From NCBI GenBank assembly GCA_051745935.1, contig JBNJEM010000304.1:1-9166 (forward strand): a stretch of DNA of 9,166 bases, in the 5' to 3' direction. Position 1 is the stretch's first letter, and every line of letters begins with the position of its first letter. The position numbers were made by a program, and so were the translations under genes. Positions 5,757 to 9,166 of this stretch are shown piece after piece. This DNA is from JBNJEM01 sp051745935. Its GTDB lineage: Bacteria; Planctomycetota; Planctomycetia; Pirellulales; Pirellulaceae. Under the pieces are notes generated by a model that worked only from the letters and a program-made list of their open reading frames with translations, was not told the DNA's origin and searched no databases.

Positions 5757-7241
5757 TCACCGGGCCTCGCCCCCGCTGCCAGCGGGCGTTGGCGTCGGAG
5801 GGATTTCGCCCGCTCGATGCAGGGCCAGCTTGGTGAGGATGGGGCCCACGATCTCGAAGACGATGCACGTCGCGGTGATGGTGGTGATCAAGGCCCCGCC
5901 GATGGCGAGCGGATCGTAGAGGACCTGTTCGGCGGCGGGAAGTTTTTCGACGGCCTCCGCCACTCTCGGCGTCTCCGCCAAGCGGCGGAAGTCCTGGCTG
6001 ACCATGAGCGACAGACCAATCGCCACGCCGGCCTGCGAGAGAATGCCCAATCCGATCCATTTCCCGATCTTGGGATCGACGCGTCCGAGGAAACCACCAA
6101 GCCGCGCTCCACCAACGAGTCCCGCGGAGCGCGCCACGATGTAGGCGGCGCCAAGCAGCCCCAGTTGCGGCAGCGCCGAGAGGTCCAGATGCGCGCCGGC
6201 GAGCGTGAAAAACAGGATAAACATCAACCCGAGCACGTCATGCAAAGGCGCGTTGACTTGGTGGACCAGCGATTCGCGGCGGGTGTTGACCAGAATGAAC
6301 CCCACCACCATGTTCGTCAAGATCAGCGACAGGTGAAATGCCATCGCCACTCCCGTGGCCAACAGTACCGTCCCGAAGACCATGATCAGCATGTCGCGCC
6401 GCTCCCGGAGCTTGCGCACGAGCTGGCAGAAAACAAACCCCAGCACCGCGCCCACCACCAGGCTCAGGACGATCTCACCGGCCGGTTCAAGCATGGCCGT
6501 GACGATTCCCACCGAAGCACCTTGAAGGTGCAAATGCCCGAGCAGCAGCGTCTTGGCCAACGCCGCGGCGAAACCGAAAATCAAGATCGCCAGTCCATCG
6601 TCGAACCCCACCACGGCGTACAACGCTTGGGTGAGCCGTCCTTGCGCGCGGTACTCCTTGATGACCGCGACCGTTCCCGCCGGCGCGCTGGCGGGGGCCA
6701 CCGCCCCGAATAGCAGTGCCATCGGCCAACTGCCCGTTAATGAATAGACCGCCAGCATCACCACGGCGAAGGCCACCAGTGACTCGGCGAAGATGACCCA
6801 TACAATCCCGCGACCGAGTTGCTTGAGGCCGCGCAGTTTCAATTCCGACCCGATGGTAAACGCCACCAATCCCAGTGACACTTCCGTGATAAACGCCAGA
6901 GTTTCGAGATTGCCCTCACCGTTCCCGCCGTCAAACCATCCCAGCAGCGACGGACCAAGGAGCACGCCGAGCAGCATGAATCCAATGATCGACGGCAGGC
7001 GTCCTTTGCGGACGAGGTTTCCGAAGTAGAAGCCCAGGATCAACACGACGCCCAGCAGCATCAGCGGCTGGTGCTGGAACATCTGCTGAAGCCCCGTGAG
7101 ACCGTCGGATACCATGGCATTGCGCGATAAACGCGAGACGATGGGCGAGCAGGCGCGACTCGCCACGCTCCAGCCGTCCATGCCGGAAACGCCGAGCCAC
7201 TTTTGCGCGATTACGGATTCGGCCAAGTATACCTGCGGCAT
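5757..7241 (-). CDS. CPA2-type cation/proton antiporter (Na_H_Exchanger family)
   Basis: 494 residues from the ATG at 7241; about 13 hydrophobic segments begin near residue 57. It should exchange Na+ or K+ for H+ across the inner membrane. Family marks: FYFGNLVRKGRLPSIIGFML with LLGP (68-98), the acidic GSELKL (131-136), the broken-helix segment APASAPAGTVAVIKEYR (182-198), and an Asp-Asp pair (GFDDGLAIL, Asp214/Asp215) in the position where electrogenic NhaA/NapA-like members bind the ion. Later come GVAMAFHLS, LAGAHLDL, RSAGLVGGARLGG (371-383) and LSQAGVAIGLSL. It ends after the last membrane segment, with no RCK/TrkA-N domain. The start is uncertain: 7241 leaves 13 bases after the upstream stop, as in a tight operon, but the first 42 residues are not membrane-like. 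An ATG at 7115 would give a more usual N-terminus. Neither has a strong Shine-Dalgarno. Confidence 0.88.
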   Translation of the reverse strand: MPQVYLAESVIAQKWLGVSGMDGWSVASRACSPIVSRLSRNAMVSDGLTGLQQMFQHQPLMLLGVVLILGFYFGNLVRKGRLPSIIGFMLLGVLLGPSLLGWFDGGNGEGNLETLAFITEVSLGLVAFTIGSELKLRGLKQLGRGIVWVIFAESLVAFAVVMLAVYSLTGSWPMALLFGAVAPASAPAGTVAVIKEYRAQGRLTQALYAVVGFDDGLAILIFGFAAALAKTLLLGHLHLQGASVGIVTAMLEPAGEIVLSLVVGAVLGFVFCQLVRKLRERRDMLIMVFGTVLLATGVAMAFHLSLILTNMVVGFILVNTRRESLVHQVNAPLHDVLGLMFILFFTLAGAHLDLSALPQLGLLGAAYIVARSAGLVGGARLGGFLGRVDPKIGKWIGLGILSQAGVAIGLSLMVSQDFRRLAETPRVAEAVEKLPAAEQVLYDPLAIGGALITTITATCIVFEIVGPILTKLALHRAGEIPPTPTPAGSGGEAR

Positions 7242-7254
7242 CGACCCTACAACC

Positions 7255-8073
7255 TTACTTCTCGATTGCCCCGCGACAATAGTAAATGTCCTGCACCACC
7301 AACAGCACGTCGCGGCGACGGCTCAGCGGCCCAGTGATGCGCTCAATGCGGCGGATGGTTTCGTTGCTGATCTGCTTGGATACCACCGCCACGATCACCT
7401 GGGTGTTTCGGTTCGAATGGTCGGACCAGAGGTCCGCGAACAGCGGGATCCGCGACAGATATGTCCCGGCGTTCTGGGCAGTAACCACCACCATCCGAGC
7501 CGATTCGATGCCGCTGAAGACCTGCAAAATGTCATGGAAGAGGTCTTCTTCCTGGACGAGCACCTGGAAAAGATGTCGCCCCCCCTCCTCCTCGGGAATC
7601 TCCAATTCGTCGCGCACATGACGCAAAAAACTCTCCCGCAGCGCCTCGGGCGTCGCCGCGCTCGCCATCTCCTCCACCGCGCCAGGCACCAACATGGCCT
7701 GGGAGATGGCCGAGAGCAGATGAATGTGCTCGTCGGGCTCGCTTTCCGGCCCGATCATGAACGCGATGAGTCGAACCGGCTCCCCGTCCATGGCCTCGAA
7801 ATCCATGCCCTCGCCTTCGACGCTGATCAGCCCCATCACGAACCCGCCAACGCCTTCCAGCCGGCAGTGGGGGATGGCAATTCCGCCTCCGAATCCAGTG
7901 GACCCCAGCACCTCACGCTGCTTTAGACCCTCCAGGATGGCTTCCTCGGGGACGTCCTTGAGCAGCGGCGAGGCCTTGGCCAATCGTACAACCTCGCGGA
8001 GCCCCTCGTCCTTGTCGGCAAGTTTCGCCTTCGCGGCGATGGTTTCCAGACCGAGTGCATTGAACAATCTCAT
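7255..8073 (-). CDS. PTS IIA (PtsN/FruA-type) domain fused to a PII-like domain
   Basis: 272 residues. Residues about 5-150 are a type-2 PTS EIIA domain; the phosphorylatable His is His69 in GGGIAIPHCR, and the second conserved site is EHIHLLSAISQAM (His116/His118). Residues about 165-272 are not PTS. Their predicted order is strand (HLFQVLVQ), helix (DLFHDILQVFSG), strand (ARMVVVTAQ), long polar loop (about 214-237), strand (TQVIVAVVSK), helix (SNETIRRIERITG), strand (DVLLVVQDIYYCRG). This beta-alpha-beta-beta-alpha-beta pattern with a loop between strands 2 and 3 is that of PII and PII-like proteins. The start is firm: GAGGAG at 8088-8083 lies nine bases upstream, and ATGA overlaps the stop of the upstream gene, implying translational coupling. 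The antiporter follows 13 bases later. A regulator of that transporter is inferred, not shown. Confidence 0.82.
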   Translation of the reverse strand: MRLFNALGLETIAAKAKLADKDEGLREVVRLAKASPLLKDVPEEAILEGLKQREVLGSTGFGGGIAIPHCRLEGVGGFVMGLISVEGEGMDFEAMDGEPVRLIAFMIGPESEPDEHIHLLSAISQAMLVPGAVEEMASAATPEALRESFLRHVRDELEIPEEEGGRHLFQVLVQEEDLFHDILQVFSGIESARMVVVTAQNAGTYLSRIPLFADLWSDHSNRNTQVIVAVVSKQISNETIRRIERITGPLSRRRDVLLVVQDIYYCRGAIEK

Positions 8074-8801
8074 GACTCTTCGCTCCTCGATGCATGGGGC
8101 AGGTCGGTCCGGTCCACGCGTTCAGTGGCACGGGTTACCACGTCCCACGCCTCCGCCGACGTCTTCACCCGCCCCAGTCTGCGCGAGACATCCTGGCGCG
8201 ACAACCACGCAACCTTCGCCATGAGATTCAGATGAATCTCCTCCCGCGTGGCGCAGATCAGGAAAAACACATGCACCTTCTGGTCGTCGATGGCGTCAAA
8301 ATCCGTCCCCCGCGGACAAATCCCCATCGCCACGGCCGGCTCCGCGAACATCCCTCCAATCGGGCGGCGAGGGTGCGGAATGGCGATCCCGTGGCCAATG
8401 GCCGTCGTCATCATCCGCTCGCGCTCCACCAAACCTTTCAGCAGACAACTGGGGGCACTCGCGAAACCGGTGCGGACCAACGGCGCCAGCAATTGGCGGA
8501 GCACTGCTTCTTTCGGACCCGGTTCAACGTCGAAGCTCATCAGCTCCGCTCGCAGCACCTCGCGCAGCGGAAGCAGCGACGGGGCACGCTGGTCGGGCAA
8601 GCCGTCCGCCCCGGGCACGGCCTGCATCCGTCCGACCAGCCAGTCGCGAATCAGGCCACGCATGAACCGCCATTGCGAGGCCACTTTGGCCGCGGGGATC
8701 TCGCCCCGCTGGACCATCCGCAACACGGTCTTTTCCGCGACCTGCAAATACTCGGCCACATCGGCCAGCGTCATGATCTCGTTGGGCTCGTCGTCGACCA
8801 T
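8070..8801 (-). CDS. Helix-turn-helix / PTS IIA fusion regulator
   Basis: 243 residues from the ATG at 8801. Residues 8-56 are a MerR/excisionase-type helix-turn-helix (IMTLADVAEYLQVAEKTVLRM, then a wing with GEIPAAKV and QWRF), likely to bind DNA or act as a protein-contact module. Residues about 79-225 are a type-2 EIIA domain. His143 in GHGIAIPHPR is the phosphoacceptor, and EEIHLNLMAKVAWL carries the second conserved His190. The combination suggests a phosphorylation-tuned regulator; no EIIB/EIIC sugar permease is in view. The frame extends to a TTG at 8843, but AAGGA nine bases before 8801 decides the start. It is the first gene of the operon and overlaps the next by four bases. Targets are unknown; autoregulation or control of the antiporter is an inference. 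Confidence 0.87.
   Translation of the reverse strand: MVDDEPNEIMTLADVAEYLQVAEKTVLRMVQRGEIPAAKVASQWRFMRGLIRDWLVGRMQAVPGADGLPDQRAPSLLPLREVLRAELMSFDVEPGPKEAVLRQLLAPLVRTGFASAPSCLLKGLVERERMMTTAIGHGIAIPHPRRPIGGMFAEPAVAMGICPRGTDFDAIDDQKVHVFFLICATREEIHLNLMAKVAWLSRQDVSRRLGRVKTSAEAWDVVTRATERVDRTDLPHASRSEES
8083..8088 (-). promoter_or_regulatory. Ribosome binding site of the IIA/PII-like gene
   Basis: GAGGAG on the minus strand, nine bases before the ATG at 8073, lies inside the 3' end of the HTH-IIA gene. It is the best Shine-Dalgarno in the window and supports the ATGA-overlap start. Confidence 0.65.
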
Positions 8802-8810
8802 TGGAACCAG

Positions 8811-8815
8811 TCCTT
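8811..8815 (-). promoter_or_regulatory. Ribosome binding site of the HTH-IIA gene
   Basis: AAGGA on the minus strand with a nine-base gap to the ATG at 8801. It favours this start over the upstream TTG at 8843. Confidence 0.55.
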
Positions 8816-8842
8816 GTTGTCCCGTGATACCCCCAGCCAACA

Positions 8843-8871
8843 ATCATAAGACACTCATAAGGCGATCGCAA
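8843..8871 (-). promoter_or_regulatory. Predicted sigma70-type promoter of the PTS/antiporter operon
   Basis: On the minus strand, TTGCGA (8871-8866), a 17-base spacer and TATGAT (8848-8843). Four of six -35 bases and five of six -10 bases match consensus. The RNA would start near 8836, giving a leader of about 35 bases. The -35 overlaps the palindrome GCGATCGC (8862-8869), which could be a regulator site. A second TATGAT near 8893-8898 lacks a matching -35. Confidence 0.5.
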
Positions 8872-9166
8872 GACCTAAAGTACCCCGTTGTCCATCATAG
8901 TTCTTCAAGAGGAGAAAAGGAGTCCGGACCGAATGGCACTGTCAGGTTCAAACCGTTTTCTGGCGGGAGAGTTCAGGGGGCCTTGATCGTAACATGGTCC
9001 ACATGCCCTCCTGGAGCGTGGTGTACACGTTCTTCGCCACGTCCTGGATCCATACGACGTCGAGTGCAGGAGCAGGAGCAGGAGCAGGAGATCGTTTATT
9101 CCGATGTGAGTCAGTGTACAGTCACCCTTCTTTTGGTCTTGCCTGGACCATCTAATGACTGAGGCC
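8872..9166. other. Stretch without a convincing gene
   Basis: Upstream of the PTS operon promoter. Several frames stay open over 50-80 codons on both strands, but none has a good start together with a recognisable product. A plus-strand GGAG (8919-8922) precedes an ATG at 8933 that opens only 17 codons. On the minus strand an open stretch of about 50 codons ends near 8958; it contains a Pro-Ala run from the hexamer repeat and a helix-like tail, but no ATG at its beginning. It may be intergenic DNA or the remnant of a gene whose remainder lies beyond the window. Confidence 0.5.
9066..9090. repeat. Hexanucleotide tandem repeat (GCAGGA)x4
   Basis: Four exact copies of GCAGGA plus one further G. 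A six-base unit preserves reading frame, so it would encode a dipeptide run (Ala-Gly or Gln-Glu on the plus strand; Pro-Ala or Leu-Leu on the minus) if translated. No confirmed gene covers it. Confidence 0.9.

Noticed and set aside
5817..6713. 298-codon plus-strand open frame opposite the antiporter
   Set aside because: Its composition (many Gln, Arg, His, Asp) is typical of the complement of membrane-protein codons, and it has no domain signature.
9066..9090. CRISPR-like array
   Set aside because: It is a simple six-base tandem repeat without spacers.
8094..9162. Long plus-strand open frames opposite the HTH-IIA gene and running to the window end
   Set aside because: They are antisense to a gene with clear HTH and IIA motifs. 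Their products are low-complexity Arg/Ser/Pro-rich sequences.
1..9166. GGCC at both ends of the window as a meaningful boundary
   Set aside because: A four-base match is expected often in GC-rich DNA, and nothing else marks an element end.

Overview
The window looks like chromosomal DNA from a GC-rich Planctomycetes-type bacterium. This is judged from the genes, not from any search. The leftmost gene belongs to a large exported family, a methyltransferase-like head on PQQ-type beta-propellers, that I know mainly from planctomycetes and relatives. The helix-turn-helix/PTS-IIA architecture and the sparse Shine-Dalgarno sites also fit. All genes look intact. I see no tRNA, rRNA, CRISPR array, transposase or phage gene.

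Layout: 1-289 is a leader holding copy A of a ~100-bp repeat and a promoter. 290-3481 (+) encodes the exported beta-propeller protein. 3482-3759 is intergenic, with a weak terminator and short palindromes. 3760-4104 (+) encodes a small exported protein of unknown function. It converges with a dihydroorotase gene (5470-4148, -). 5471-5756 is intergenic and holds copy B of the repeat. 8801-5757 (-) is a three-gene operon: HTH-PTS IIA, then PTS IIA fused to a PII-like domain, then a CPA2-type cation/proton antiporter. 8802-9166 carries the operon promoter and a hexanucleotide tandem repeat, with no convincing gene.

Function: the dihydroorotase is pyrimidine-synthesis housekeeping and stands alone. 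The operon is the most interesting part. Two phosphorylatable IIA domains, one joined to a DNA-binding domain and one to a domain with PII-like topology, are co-transcribed with one ion antiporter and no sugar permease. I infer a regulatory module that ties phosphotransfer state, and perhaps a nucleotide ligand, to cation/pH homeostasis.

The second notable item is the repeat: 87 of 100 positions match without gaps between 127-226 and 5531-5630. Each copy carries -10-like hexamers facing outward at both edges, and in each copy the perfect TATAAT is the one facing the adjacent gene.
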